From: Echria macrotheca
Taxonomy: Eukaryota > Ascomycota > Sordariomycetes > Sordariales > Schizotheciaceae
NCBI GenBank assembly: GCA_030411725.1
Contig: MU839833.1
Location: forward strand, 558,001 to 622,000
DNA length: 64,000 nucleotides
Reading direction: 5' to 3'
The position numbers and the translations under genes were made by a program. The first letter of the stretch is position 1. Each line of letters starts with the position of its first letter. The notes below the pieces were generated by a model, which did no database searches, was not told where the DNA came from, and saw only the letters and a list, made by a program, of their open reading frames with translations. This document shows positions 10,470 through 21,058 of the stretch, piece by piece.

Positions 10470-12516
10470 CAGATCTGTGATCATCAAGGTCAGATCCTTC
10501 CGGATAGCTTGGGAAGCTTGTCTGCATGGCGGTGAGGCAGTGCGATCCCGTTGGAAAGTTTTAGCTCCCGTGCCGCCTGCACGCGTCACGGTTAAGCTTC
10601 ATTCTGGAAGTGCGAGCTTAGCTAACGTAGGTTGGATCTGGCGAATCAGGGAGCGAGACAGAGACGCCAGCCACCCAGCCACCAGCAGAGGTTGAATCCT
10701 TCAGCACACCTTGAATCCTTCAACACCCGAATTAACTCTGCAGAAGCTACCCCGCCCAGGGCGGAGCATCACCACCACCACTTTCTGCCCCCACGTGTCG
10801 CTGTCTGCTGTGGCACCATGGACAAGGCAGCAGGGATACTAGATGGGACACCGGTAGTTCGCAGCACTGCCCAGATTGCGTGAACCATCTTGGGATTGCG
10901 GCTCTTGTCCCAAGGCTGTGGTCAACTACCGGCGAGCCGGGTCGTTGACTTGCGGATCATCATCAGATCGTCGTGATATTTTCGGATCCGTTGATTTCTG
11001 TCTGTTGCGGTGCGTTGTCCCACCTGTGGTTGGAACCTGTAAAAGAGTTGTTGGCTGACCAAAATCCAGATGCCAACTCTCCACCAGCTGTCACCGATAA
11101 GAGAAATTTCTCACCGCAAGTCAATCCAACAACTCTTGTGCATCTGCACTCATCATGATCCGGGGTATGTACGAAGGAAGGCACGGCACGCATGGGTCAA
11201 GATGGGCAGATTGCAGACTTCTGTTGGCAATGGAGGCAGAGCAGTGCAAGACCGCAAAGTCATCAGCAGAAGGACCAAAAAAGTCCGAGGTGGCACCAAA
11301 GTTCGTGGGAAAGGTGAAGGCCGGCTAGCCAAAACCGAGTCCCGGACCAATCAGACATTCATCCAAATATAACCCGGCCCCTGATTGGACTTTTTTCCTC
11401 AGCCACCCGTTCCGAACCTTGATTCCACTGCACTGCTGCACAGCGCCTCGGACTCAGTAAGCACCGGGTAGCAATGACGATACGCGTGGGGTTTTTTATT
11501 AGGCGGCGACCATTCGCTCGGTATAGTGTAGGTAGGTAAATTTCAGGCGTCTAATCTTTTATCTTTCCTATTGTCTCCTGGGTTTTCTGCCACGTGCCTG
11601 CATCAGGTAATCGAAGACGGATGAATCCAGCTGCCGTGTTTACCAGCCAGGCGGTCTTGGCCCCGGCTTCAGCCTTCACTCAGCCCATACCTGGGGCTAT
11701 TTACAACGTATGCCAAGGCATCACTGTGCAAATGATGGTGTTCAGGTGGCATCATTCTCGAGTAAGGCTTCGATTCACGTGAGAGTGATAAGATTAAGCG
11801 ATTATTGTAGCAGTTAAGATTTGATGAAACGATCCGTTGCTTTTATTATCCTGTTGTCAGACAGTTTTATGCTATCCACTTGCTCTGCAATACTGGTTTG
11901 ATTTTTCTTATGAGGTTTAGTCGTCTTCTACGGATCACAGATGACCCGTAGCGGAGCATCGACGTTAGCTTCATGGATGGAACTTTTGGAAGGATTCAGG
12001 TGACTCTTCGCGTCCAACGCGGCGGCTACGTGGAAAGGCCAGAATGCATGCTGACCGGCGTTGTGGTGGCCCGGTTCCAGTTTTCGTATTCCTGACTCCT
12101 ACTAGGCTGATGGATACGCCTCCATGTTTGCCGTTTTTCCGATGTCATCTGCTGCTCTTGTTGGCCTGTGGAGTATGATCCAAGTCGTTATTCCTTCGCG
12201 ACATCTGCCCGCAATCCCGACCTGGAAATATGAGAATTCAATAAAGTCACGCGCTAATCGGGTTCGATTCAACCCGGTTCCCTATGCCGATATGCCATTC
12301 AATGCCTTCATGGGCTCTATTGAGAAAGGACACGAAAAGCAACCTTCGGTGTTATGGTGGCACAGATGACGGATCCATTCCTACCTACCACACCAACGAC
12401 ATCGCCACTGCCTCCTCGCGCTGTATGACCATCTCACCCCGTGCCGCCTGAAAGGTCCCAACGCAGGAAAGCTCATTCCGTACCAAGCATGCTGTGTTAC
12501 CTTTCCATCCCGGTGT
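10470..12516. other. Intergenic region, 2 kb
   Basis: I see no convincing gene. Short open frames have no family resemblance and no splice-joined partners. A TAGG repeat occurs at about 11528-11537 and a CCTA repeat at 12380-12389. A hairpin-like GGGTT...AACCC element near 12260-12275 resembles a tRNA T-arm but lacks the rest of a tRNA. Confidence 0.45.
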
Positions 12517-13217
12517 TCAAGTAGAACCAGAAGCGCACAGCTTCTCGGAAGCTCGGATTTGGACGGCCAGCACCACGTCGGGTTCGCAGATCTCACCCTG
12601 TTGGCCCTCGTAGTCTGAAAGACAACAAGATGTCAGTAGTTGTCATCCGATTCGTAAAGGAGAGGAGTTGGTGGCAGACTTACCAACCGCTCGATGACAC
12701 GAGACTTGTTCTTCTGACCCTTCTTGCCCGTATTGTGCCCAGTTATTAATCCCGAATCCCAAGCTCAATCCATGCACGGAGCCTCGTGTTCCTTCGCGCC
12801 AGTTTCCCATTGCGAACCAAAGAGCCGGAGTTTCAGATCCTGGTTCTCGGCCTTCAATGCCGCGTTGGCTTCGCGGAGGCGGGTGATGCTCTCGTGGCGC
12901 AGTCCGAGTTCGTCGCGCGCGGCCTTGAAAGCCGTGTTCACCAGCTTCTTGAGCTAGAACAGGTAATCGTGATCAGCATTTGCGAACGAGACTGTAGAAG
13001 GATGCACGGGGTATCTTACCAGTTTTTCCATCTGCTCTCTTTCCCACTCTCGTCCTGCTGCGGTCTCTTCGTTATGGACGGCCAGACTGACGCCGACATT
13101 CTGGGCGGCCTGGGCCAAGAGGAAAGGGCGCTCTGCGAGGTAGCGAGCGATGCCAGGTAACTCGTTGTACAGCGCGCGACGCGGAGTGGTCTCCCGAATG
13201 GTTGGTACGTCGGACAT
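12517..13217 (-). CDS. Small coiled-coil hypothetical protein A
   Basis: I do not recognise a family. Exon 1 (13217-13020, 66 codons) ends at a GTAAGA donor, and exon 2 starts at 12953. Together they encode MSDVPTIRETT..., an Ala/Leu-rich helix and then a strong coiled coil (ITRLREANAALKAENQDLK). Two endings are possible. The simple one reads exon 2 to a TGA at 12767-12765, giving 128 aa. The other uses a weak donor at 12817 and acceptor at 12723, then a textbook intron at 12683-12615 (GTAAGT donor, CTACTGACATC branch, TTTCAG acceptor), and stops at 12519-12517. That four-exon model (12953-12818, 12722-12684 and 12614-12517 after exon 1) stays in frame for 156 aa. I prefer it because the last intron looks real, but the donor at 12817 is poor. 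Two neighbouring small coiled-coil genes follow. Confidence 0.5.
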
Positions 13218-13830
13218 CTTTTATTATTTCCGTAAGTTGTATAGTAAATAAAGGTCAGAATAGGATGCGGGAAGCTGTGAATTTTGTTGTGGGAGAATTG
13301 GGAGGTTAGCAGCTTGGGAGAAGAAGTAAGAATTGGTACCGCACTTGTGGACCTGGGCTAAGTAGCTCAGGTTTGTTTGTGCAGCTTTGATCGAACCCGT
13401 GGGCTGGTTTTCGCGTCCAAGTCGCAGTTCCTGCCTCGAGCTTTTCAAAGATTTTTGGGTCCCACCCGCAGATTGATTGTAGACAATTGATTGTCGAGAA
13501 CGTGGAATCTGGGCAATATTCATATGTTCAAATAATCGTACCTACCTAGCATTTCAAGATACGCAATCGAGAATCATGCGAGTAATCCGTACTAGGGAAG
13601 GTGCATTGCAGTTGCAGTCATCAGGTTCACGGAGAGTAGGAGATATTCAGACAACGGAATAGAGTTCGGTCCTATCTAGCTCATCAATCCGTGGCGATCA
13701 AGATAGTGTCGTTCCTTTCCAGCCATCCCGTCCATTCACCCATCAGCCAGTAAAGTCAAACACGCGCTGTACTCCTCCATTATCCTTCCTGGCACCATCC
13801 TCTCTCTGACCGAAGTCCGTCGCTCCGTAT
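13218..13830. other. Intergenic between coiled-coil genes A and B
   Basis: Promoter of gene A and 3' flank of gene B; nothing else is visible. A CCTA repeat lies at about 13539-13549. Confidence 0.45.
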
Positions 13831-14631
13831 TCAGCCAGTCTTGCCCCATCTCTTGGGCATCTGGACTCCCTGTAGCAATCATTAGCCCATAGACTCTAGC
13901 TTCTCGCGAGAGACAAACTCACTTTATCCCAGTATAATCCATTATGTGGGGGCTGATCGATCAGGTAGTCGACGCAGGCATCGAGCTTCCTGATATGCTC
14001 CCACTGGGCGTTATCGACAGAGACCTAGGAATTGAATTGTCAGTCATATGCCTCTAGATAAGAGGCCTCGGTCTCAAAAGGACAGCCCAATGCCTTACCA
14101 GCTGCTTGATACCGTCCATAAGCTCAGCTTTATCCGTCTCATAATCGTAGACGAGCCCTTTTAGACCCTTGTGTATGTTCTCCTCTCTGCGCTTGATGGT
14201 TTTGGCCAGTTTCTTGTTCCCTTCTGCGATGACAGCTTGGGACTTGGCCGACCTCTCCATGTCTGCGAGCTTCTGCTTCAGACACGCGTTCTCGAACTTG
14301 AGATCCTGAACTGTCTTTTCAAGGCTCTCTAGTCTCTCCATGATATTTGCGGGAACCTAAAAGGGACATTAGCGTTTTCTTTGGATGTTTTGTAACTCTT
14401 GAGGTATGTGTGGTAACTCACGTGGGATGCCGGAGCGTCATGGCCGTCATGAGCGGCTGGGTCAGGCGTATCTGCCGCCGCTGGCATAGTGACGGGAGCG
14501 GTGGGAATGCCACCGCTGGCAGCAGCAGACGCGGGCGACGCGACGGGAGGCTGGGCGGCGTCGGCCGGGCCCATCCGGCGACGAAGGCGCTGCCTCATGC
14601 GGCGCGATAGCTTGGCTTGCTTTCGGTCCAT
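13831..14631 (-). CDS. Small coiled-coil hypothetical protein B
   Basis: Four exons, all phase 0: 14631-14422, 14356-14099, 14024-13923 and 13869-13831, giving 202 aa. Donors (GTGAGT, GTAAGG, GTGAGT) and acceptors (TAG, TAG, CAG) are canonical and the frame is kept throughout, so the structure is well supported although the family is unknown. The N-terminus is highly basic (RRMRQRLRRRM, about residues 10-20), followed by an Ala/Pro-rich disordered stretch to about residue 70. Exon 2 is a coiled coil (MERLESLEKTVQDLKFEN and onward, about 75-155). The last 45 residues contain a hydrophobic helix (DACVDYLID) and end in MPKRWGKTG. The basic region before a coiled coil recalls bZIP proteins, but the spacing and the missing Asn/Arg signature argue against that. 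It diverges from gene C. Confidence 0.68.
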
Positions 14632-15135
14632 ATCGACAGACCGAAACACGGAGAAAAGCAAAGGAAGAAATTGTTGTTTGAATGTAAAAAAAATTCCGTT
14701 TGGAACGAGAAGAAGTAAGTGAAGGCTGCTGATTTTTGGTGGGCCAGGTCTGCCCGGAGCAGGCACGGCCCCACCAGAATCAGCCCGCGCCGAAAAAATG
14801 GGGCGCGCCCGGGATTTCATCCGAACTTACACAATGCCACCGCGTCTATTCACGTGTCGACAACAATATCGTCCGCCGACAAAATCATTCAACGACATCA
14901 TTACCACAATAAGGACCCACTCAATCGCAATTTTTCGATTGTGCACAGGCCCACTGGACAGGTATAAAAAGAGGGCTTCTCTTCCCTCCTCGACCAACTT
15001 CTTCCTTTCAACAACCATCCTGATCAAGCTTCTTCTGCCTCCGCCCAACCAAGCTTCTTCCACACCATCCAAGTCCCTCCTTCCACCCAATTCCTTCTTC
15101 CACCAAGCCTCATCACATCCCACTCCCAAGCCAAG
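14632..15135. promoter_or_regulatory. Divergent promoter of coiled-coil genes B and C
   Basis: The two start codons are 504 bases apart and face away from each other, so control elements may be shared. The part next to gene C holds a TATA box (14963-14970) and a CT/CA-rich leader. The part next to gene B is also pyrimidine-rich in its own sense. Confidence 0.55.
14963..14970 (+). promoter_or_regulatory. TATA box of coiled-coil gene C
   Basis: A perfect TATAAAAA 166 bases before the gene C start codon, followed by a pyrimidine-rich leader. Spacing fits a transcription start near 14995-15005. Confidence 0.6.
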
Positions 15136-16353
15136 ATGTCTGGCAATCCTGTCCACCCCCAGAACACCTCGCTGGCCTACCGCCCTGGCCCCATGGTAAG
15201 TCCGCATCATCTTCTTTTTCTCAGCTTTGATTCAAACTCCTGCCACCCACCCTGTATGGAACCCAGCCCTACCCTTTCTTTCAATCCGCTGGTTCCCTGC
15301 TTTGGCCCCATGTTCCACCGTTGTCCGGGATCTCATCGCCTGGATGATGGGTATACACCGGGTCAAGGCTAGTCGCGATGATCCTTCCCATGGACACTGG
15401 GGCAAACCTCGGTGCCATTGGGTCGTGATGTTCCAACAGGGCACCGTCCTCCGGCACTAGCAAGCAGTGTTTGCGACACCACAGCACTGGGTGCTTGGCG
15501 CCTGACCAGCGCCGGTGGTTGCTCGAGTTCTTTGGCACATGGTAGGCATATTGTGGAAACACTTTGTGGTACCCATGGTCGAAGCAGAGACTATGTTTAC
15601 GTTATCTCTACTTTCCCTGCAAGCGGGAAGGGGAGGACGGTGCAGGATATGTTTCACACCTGTCAATTTGAAGAGACTTACTCAGTGTTGGTTTCATCCC
15701 CGCTGACTGATGCAGAACCAGGCTCCCCGCAACGCCCGCGGCGCTGGCTTTTCTTCGGCCTTCGCCAACAGCACGGCCGCGCCCACTCCGACCTTGGCGG
15801 AGATAGTTGCCAACCCCGCCGCCTACATGCCCGACCAGCAAACCCAGGACGCCATCACCAACGCGGCATGGTCCGACAGTACCGCCAGTGATCTGGCAAT
15901 CGCAGCCGCTCAGCTGCCCGAGGACAAGGCGCGTCTTATGACCGCCGCGTCCATCGTCTCGGTCGATGAGAGTGTGCGCGCGGTTGAGGATAGCTTGGGA
16001 GAGATGGAGGAGCAATTTCGCGAAGTCCGTGTAGCCGTCAAGGTCTGTGACTCAGAAGTCTAGGAGGCTGTTCACAACCAAGACGGCTACATCGACTGGG
16101 TGCGATGGCAGATGGAAGAGAATACGCGGCGAGTCGACCACCTCGAGAGGTTGGTCGTCCGCCTGGCGTCGGTCGCCGGGCCTGCGGCCCAGCAGATAGT
16201 AAGTCTTTCCCAGATCCATTCTCACCCAAGTGAGGTTGACTAACGTGTTCATGGTAGATTAGTGAACAGCTGGCCTGCTTCGAGGCGGAGAGAAAGGCCC
16301 GGGGCGAGGCTCGGGATGCTGAGCTTCGTGCCCGTGGCAACAAGAATGTCTAG
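15136..16353 (+). CDS. Small coiled-coil hypothetical protein C, with an in-frame stop or cryptic intron
   Basis: Unrecognised family. Exon 1 (15136-15195, 20 codons) ends at GTAAGT. Exon 2 opens at 15716 after a 520-base intron, long for this genome, with branch GCTGACTGA and acceptor TGCAG. Exon 2 reads an Ala-rich segment, then a coiled coil (VEDSLGEMEEQFREVR). A TAG at 16061-16063 interrupts this frame, yet the same frame continues as a clear coiled coil (16064-16198), crosses a good intron (16199-16257) and ends at 16351-16353. Either a 39-base intron (16025-16063, donor GTCCGT, branch near GTGAC, acceptor TAG) removes the stop, or a longer in-frame intron is used, or the protein ends at 16063. 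Excising 16025-16063 would give 198 aa. The first intron and the post-stop exons are convincing; the exact middle is not. The frame would stay the same with any of these introns. Confidence 0.6.
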
Positions 16354-17940
16354 ATAGATTGTGTGTGTGGCCACGGACTCATCGTCCGCCTGTACTAGTA
16401 GTTCGCCCGGTGGGCAGGCATTTGAAGGCCTTGCCCGGCAGTTGTTTGACCGGGCCAATTGATTGTTTTTGCTGTTGTCATCTCATCCATGCCTACTCTG
16501 AAATGCCTGTGCGTGACAGCTTGCCCGGTGACACTTGGAGTTGATCTTCGTTCTTTTGCCCCACGCCTCATCCAAGCCCGGTGACTTAGCTGTTTGGGGT
16601 GTTGACTGTGCTGCTGCCAACCTAAGCGCTCCTCTTCCCAAGTCCCTCAATCCGTCGGTTTCGCGAGCACCCTTGTGACGGAGGCAAGTCGTTGCGAGTC
16701 AGGCTACGCAGTAGAAAGGCTCAAATGTGGTCAATTGTAGTCCAAGGAAGAAAAGAAGAAAAGAAACACAAACTCTGCGCGCATCGCGGGGTATTGACCC
16801 AGCAGCCAGGGCCGTGACAGCCCCTACGGTGAGCGCTTAGCCTGTCAATTCAAGCTCGCACTCCTTGCTTGTTCACGACAAGATCACTTCTATGGTGGCA
16901 GGAAATACCGCAATTCCGAATCGACACTGAGCAGTCTCGCGAGGCCAGAAACGACTGCCACGCGTTTTACCCTCCCGACCAAATGTTCGCTTTTGCTGCT
17001 CCTCCTTTGTCAGAACACAATGTTTTTAGCTTCTTCACGCTGATATATATCCTCGAGTTGAGATTGACGCTGGAAGGGCTAGGCCCAGCGGAATGCCAAA
17101 GAAAGAAGGGATCAAGATTCATTCCGAAATCCGCACTGTGGTCCTTGAAACGATCTCAATACATAGGTAAGGACTGGATTAGGAAAGACTGTCTCGATCG
17201 GACCTGATCCCTTTGAGCGGATGAGAATTGTCCTTGAAACTTTTGATCGCAATAATCACCATGGTCGGGCGCAGCGGCTCTCTTGCCTTCGAGTCTAGGA
17301 ACGTCCTTCATTTCTCTGACGCGCCGAGGCATCGATTCTCCTTTGGCGAATGCATTTTCGTAAAGTTGTTAGACAAGCTCTCGACCCCTAGGCCGATCCT
17401 TGATAAAATCCCTTTCTGGAGGTGATGATGAATCTCCCAAGTTCATGTGGGATTTTCCTGTGTCCGAAGCTGATACGAGTCAAGACAAAGGACATTGTGG
17501 ACGGGCGACTAGTCTCCCCACTCGGCAGCAGCAGGGAGTATAACTATGTCCGAGTTTTTTCATCAGACAAGCGATTATTAGTTCGATAGATGGAGTTGGT
17601 TGTCGGCCAATCCTGTCAGACAATGTCTAGATCTTTTGGGATTTGCGAATCTGCTCTTTCTCTTCGAGAAAATTCAAAATACAGCGGGGACTTGAAGCCA
17701 AGTTTTCGCTCTGCTAGTGATGTGCTCTCTCGCACCAGACAGCGGCTGGGAACTCATCAGGCTCTGGCAAGCGGTTGACCATTTGTCTTCTGGACCATCA
17801 AGCCACGCAAGGTTCCACCAAACTTCCCTCTAGAATGCCACTAGAGGGCTTCGACAACTACTAGACAATCAAACCGTAGGGGTTTCGCTTCTCATCAAGC
17901 GGGCGAATGTAGTCCCATGGGATTAATGAAAAGCCAGCTG
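16354..17940. other. Intergenic region, 1.6 kb
   Basis: No gene supported. Open frames at 16869-17207 and 17590-17778 are short and unlike known proteins. A GC-rich block at about 16776-16862 has tRNA-like fragments on the minus strand but no complete cloverleaf. Confidence 0.45.
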
Positions 17941-18354
17941 CTATCGCTCTTCTGCTCTAAGTTTGGAAGAACTTAAGAAGCAGCCATCAGGGAAGAACTC
18001 CCGGTCTTCCTCCAGAAAAAGTTCTTGGAACTGCTGATTGTTATGGAGTAGGAAAAGAGACTTATCGAAGGAGTTGTTTCCGGGGCCGAGATCGACGCTG
18101 TCGTGCTCCGGGACGGGTGTGGCTAACCGTGGGATGCTGATATTACTTGTGTTGACTGAAAACATTCTTTCGAAGATATGATCAAGGAAAGAGATAAACT
18201 GTGAACCACCCAGATTATACTTATTTATCGTTCTGGCACCATGCCGATTCTGAATCGATATTGTTGAATTGTAGCTGGCAGGGACGCATGCCTTCGTTCT
18301 AGTCATCCAGTATTGCTGGTCATCGCTCCCGACGTTGCTCGGAGTGACAGCAAA
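17941..18354 (-). pseudogene. Orphan terminal exon or gene relic
   Basis: A minus-strand frame stays open from just after a TAG at 18357-18355 (a possible splice acceptor, TATTAG) to a stop at 17941. It encodes about 137 residues with natural-looking composition, including YNLGGSQFISFLDHIFERM and FQELFLEEDREFFPDG. An internal ATG at 18306 would give 121 aa. I recognise no family. No upstream exon could be found between 18360 and 19100, so this is either the last exon of a gene whose front has decayed, or a small lineage-specific gene. The upstream 300 bases contain only broken frames. Confidence 0.3.
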
Positions 18355-19127
18355 CTAATACAGAACACATCACCAAGCATCAATGGGTAATGCGGATGGC
18401 AAGGCTATAACATTGGCAAACCAGAAGTCAAGTGGCGCCGGGCGATACAACCGCTTGTGGCAAGCTTGTTGAATACTCCGTATGCTGTGACTAACTACTA
18501 CGGTGACCCGAAGCAAGAGCAGCGAGATAGAGCACGAGCGTGGTAGGTCACAGGGAGTATGACAGGGACATCCAGAAGCGGCTAACAAGTCTGACGTTGA
18601 TATGCAAGCACGTCCATCGGCCCTGCATACTGAGACCTGTTCGGACGCCGCGGGATCTCTCCTTGCAGCGGGCTTACGTTGAGGTCAACTTCAGCTTTGA
18701 AGTGATCGAAGACTAGGCTGCTGGCTTGGAGGATGGGACACGCGAATAAAATGCTGTGTCGCCATCATGGTCGTCGACAGACGTTAAGGCATGGAACAAA
18801 TGCCAAAAGCATAAACTCCAAGCGCAAACATGTCATCTGACACAGGACTACCGGGATCATAGTTATTGCACTTGTACAATGGCGCGCGTTCCATGGCCTG
18901 GCATCCTTTCCGGGGTACAACGAGGTCTACAACGAGGCCACCTGACTCTGGCTGGATGGGAACACCGGATCGGCAGTAAACGGGTACATCGGCATGCGCC
19001 AGACGACGGAATACACGGACAAGGTAAAGACGTTGACTCTTCGCGGGTTGATTCGCTCCCTCTAAGCCAGCCCAATATATGTACACAGGACACGCACGCC
19101 CCCGTCGCACCTCGCGTCGGTCCCAAT
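18355..19127. other. Intergenic upstream of orphan exon and 3' of atp19
   Basis: Nothing recognisable except the probable 3' untranslated region of the ATP synthase subunit k gene. The open frames that overlap 18756-19130 are not supported by any family resemblance. Confidence 0.4.
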
Positions 19128-19524
19128 CTAGTGCTTCGCCGGCGCCTCCTTCTTCTGATCCTCCTCTGCGCTCTCAAGGAACTTCCTGCGAGCGTGTTAG
19201 ACAACATCACAACTTCGGCGGAACCTAGACACCGGCCAGGGAAGGGTACGGACTTGATGAAATCGGCTTCGTCGGAGCTCGAGGCGTTAATTGGCGGGGA
19301 CGCGGGAGTCTTGTTGCCGCCGCGGGAGAATGCGTAGCTGGTGCCGAAGATTGTCCCGAGGGTGAGCATGGCGAGCTGTAGAGACACATAAATGTCAGCA
19401 ATTGGCCCTTCAATGGTCGGTAGAAAGCTGCGACGAGCTCGGCCGGTGTGGCTGTGGAATTGCGGGCGCGACTGACGTAGTGAGAGCCGACCTTGCGGCC
19501 GAAAATGTTGTACGTTTGAGTCAT
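19128..19524 (-). CDS. atp19: Mitochondrial F1Fo-ATP synthase subunit k (Atp19-like)
   Basis: Three exons: 19524-19477, 19375-19254 and 19185-19128, 75 aa. The donors are GTCAGT and GTCCGT, and the acceptors are TACAG and CGCAG; the second intron splits a lysine codon (AA/G). The protein begins MTQTYNIFGRKVGSHY, has one membrane helix (about residues 17-33, LAMLTLGTIFGTSYAF), a conserved PPINASSSDEADFIKKFL segment and a charged tail. This matches my memory of fungal subunit k, a small Fo peripheral subunit tied to ATP synthase dimers in the inner membrane. Length fits the family (about 68-80 aa). It diverges from the Mtp18-type gene, another inner-membrane protein. The gene is so small and split that open-frame scanning alone would miss it. 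Confidence 0.88.
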
Positions 19525-20094
19525 GTTGACGTTGGCGGAGATGTCGACCTCGAAAGCGGCGGGCTGGGTGTCCTGTCGGGGGGCAATTGGAGGGACGGTG
19601 ATGGTGTCGCTGGCACGTTGAAAACGACGCAAAGTCGGCAGGCCGACAAGCTCCAGTTTCCCGCTGCCGAAGTTTTGCCAGACATCCCTGCCGGTAGCTC
19701 ACGGAATGCTCGGAATGCAATAATCGGGGTGCTAGGGTCTGCTCTCGGTTTGTCCGGGAATGTCACAAGCCATACTCGGGGTTTCGGCCGGCAGTACGTC
19801 ACTATTGCCTTTGCGCCGACGAATGGACTGCGACTGAGCTTCATTCTCTCACTCTAACCCGATCTCTCAGAGAACCAACGCTCGCCAGACGACTGCTGTG
19901 CACGGATGCTGCGCAACCGACAAGACTTGATCCCCGACTGTTGTTTTACCCCGATCCAAACGACGGCTAGAGCGACAATCACCGAGTAACGTTGTGCGTC
20001 CTTCGGGAGGTCTCGGGACGACGAATCGATTATAGATATTGTCGCGATATTTCGCAAAAGGGCTTCTCGCAAACCAAACTGATCGATATTCAAG
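19525..20094. promoter_or_regulatory. Divergent promoter of two mitochondrial genes
   Basis: 570 bases separate the start codons of the atp19-like and mtp18-like genes, which point away from each other. Both products are predicted for the inner mitochondrial membrane, so joint control is plausible. No specific factor site could be assigned. Confidence 0.5.
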
Positions 20095-21058
20095 ATGTGG
20101 CCTTGGAGCAGTGGTTCAGACAAACCAACGGGGCAGCCGAAGCCTTCCCCCGCAGAGACGAATCCCGCGCCCGGCGCCGCGCCGACCAATGCGAAAAGCC
20201 AAGATTTTGATCCCAAGAAGCTGCCGGAGCGGGAGAAGCTGCCGCCAAAGCTGCAAAAGATAGTCGACCAGGCGGACAAGGAGGACTTTCTAGACGATCT
20301 CTACGAGGGCTAGCACGTGCCCTCTTCTGTCCCTCCCCATCCGGGCTCGTTGCTGACCTTCATCGTCCAGCGTACCCCCCTCGACAGAGTCGAATGTGCG
20401 CTACGCGGCCTACGCCTCGCGCTTCCGAACGATCCTCCTGTCGGCGCACCGCTACGTCGCCTACACGTCCGACATTGGCGAGAGCTTCCGCCCCGTCGCG
20501 CACCCCTGGCTGGTCAGGGGCGCATACGGCGTCTCGTGGGCCTACATCCTCGGCGACGTCAGCTACGAGGGCTACAAGGCCTACTGGCACAACCAGCGGA
20601 TCTTGAACCCGCAGCTCCGGCTCACGCCGCGGCAGCAGCACATCCTCGGCGTCAACGATGCGACCGATCCCGTGGCGCCGCCTTCCGCGCAGGACCTCAA
20701 GCCGGGCAAGGTGACGCCGCTGGAGGACTACAGGGTCGTCATGCTCCAGAGAGGCATCTTCCAGAGCATCGCCAGCATGGGGCTGCCGGCGTTTACGATC
20801 CACAGCGTGGTACGCTACAGCGGGCGTGCTTTGAAGGATGTGAAGAACCAGAAGATTCGCACCTGGGGACCTATCGGGCTGGGTCTGGCCGTCGTTCCGT
20901 TCCTGCCGAAGCTGTTCGATAAGCCCGTTGAGAACGCGGTCGAGTGGGTATTCCACAAGGGATTCGAGACGTTTGGCGGACGTGAAGCTGTTGGTGAGGC
21001 TCCGTTGATCGGTAGAGAGAAGCAGCTCAGCGAGCGGCCGAAGGAGAAGAAACTCTGA
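20095..21058 (+). CDS. mtp18: Mitochondrial fission process protein 1 (Mtp18/MTFP1-like)
   Basis: Two exons, 20095-20312 and 20371-21058, 301 aa. The only splice that joins both conserved halves in frame uses a GC donor (GCACGT at 20313) and a CAG acceptor at 20370, with branch GCTGACC; it turns an apparent TAG into a TAC codon. The N-terminal third is Pro-rich with KLPEREKLPPKLQKIVDQADK. Exon 2 holds the family core: RFRTILLSAHRYVAYTSDIG, FRPVAHPWLVRGAYGVSWAY, then a further conserved helix (VVRYSGRALK) and a segment ending FLPKLFDKPVENAVEW. MTFP1 proteins sit in the inner mitochondrial membrane and influence fission and membrane integrity. The length matches fungal members as I recall them. 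Confidence 0.88.

Noticed and set aside
12255..12285. T-arm-like hairpin with GGTTCGATTC
   Set aside because: The stem pairs poorly around the loop and no acceptor or anticodon stem fits at the required distances.
16776..16862. A tRNA-like GC-rich block on the minus strand
   Set aside because: Fragments resemble an A box and a T-arm stem, but the acceptor stem, D-arm and a proper B box (GGTTCGANNCC) cannot be placed together.
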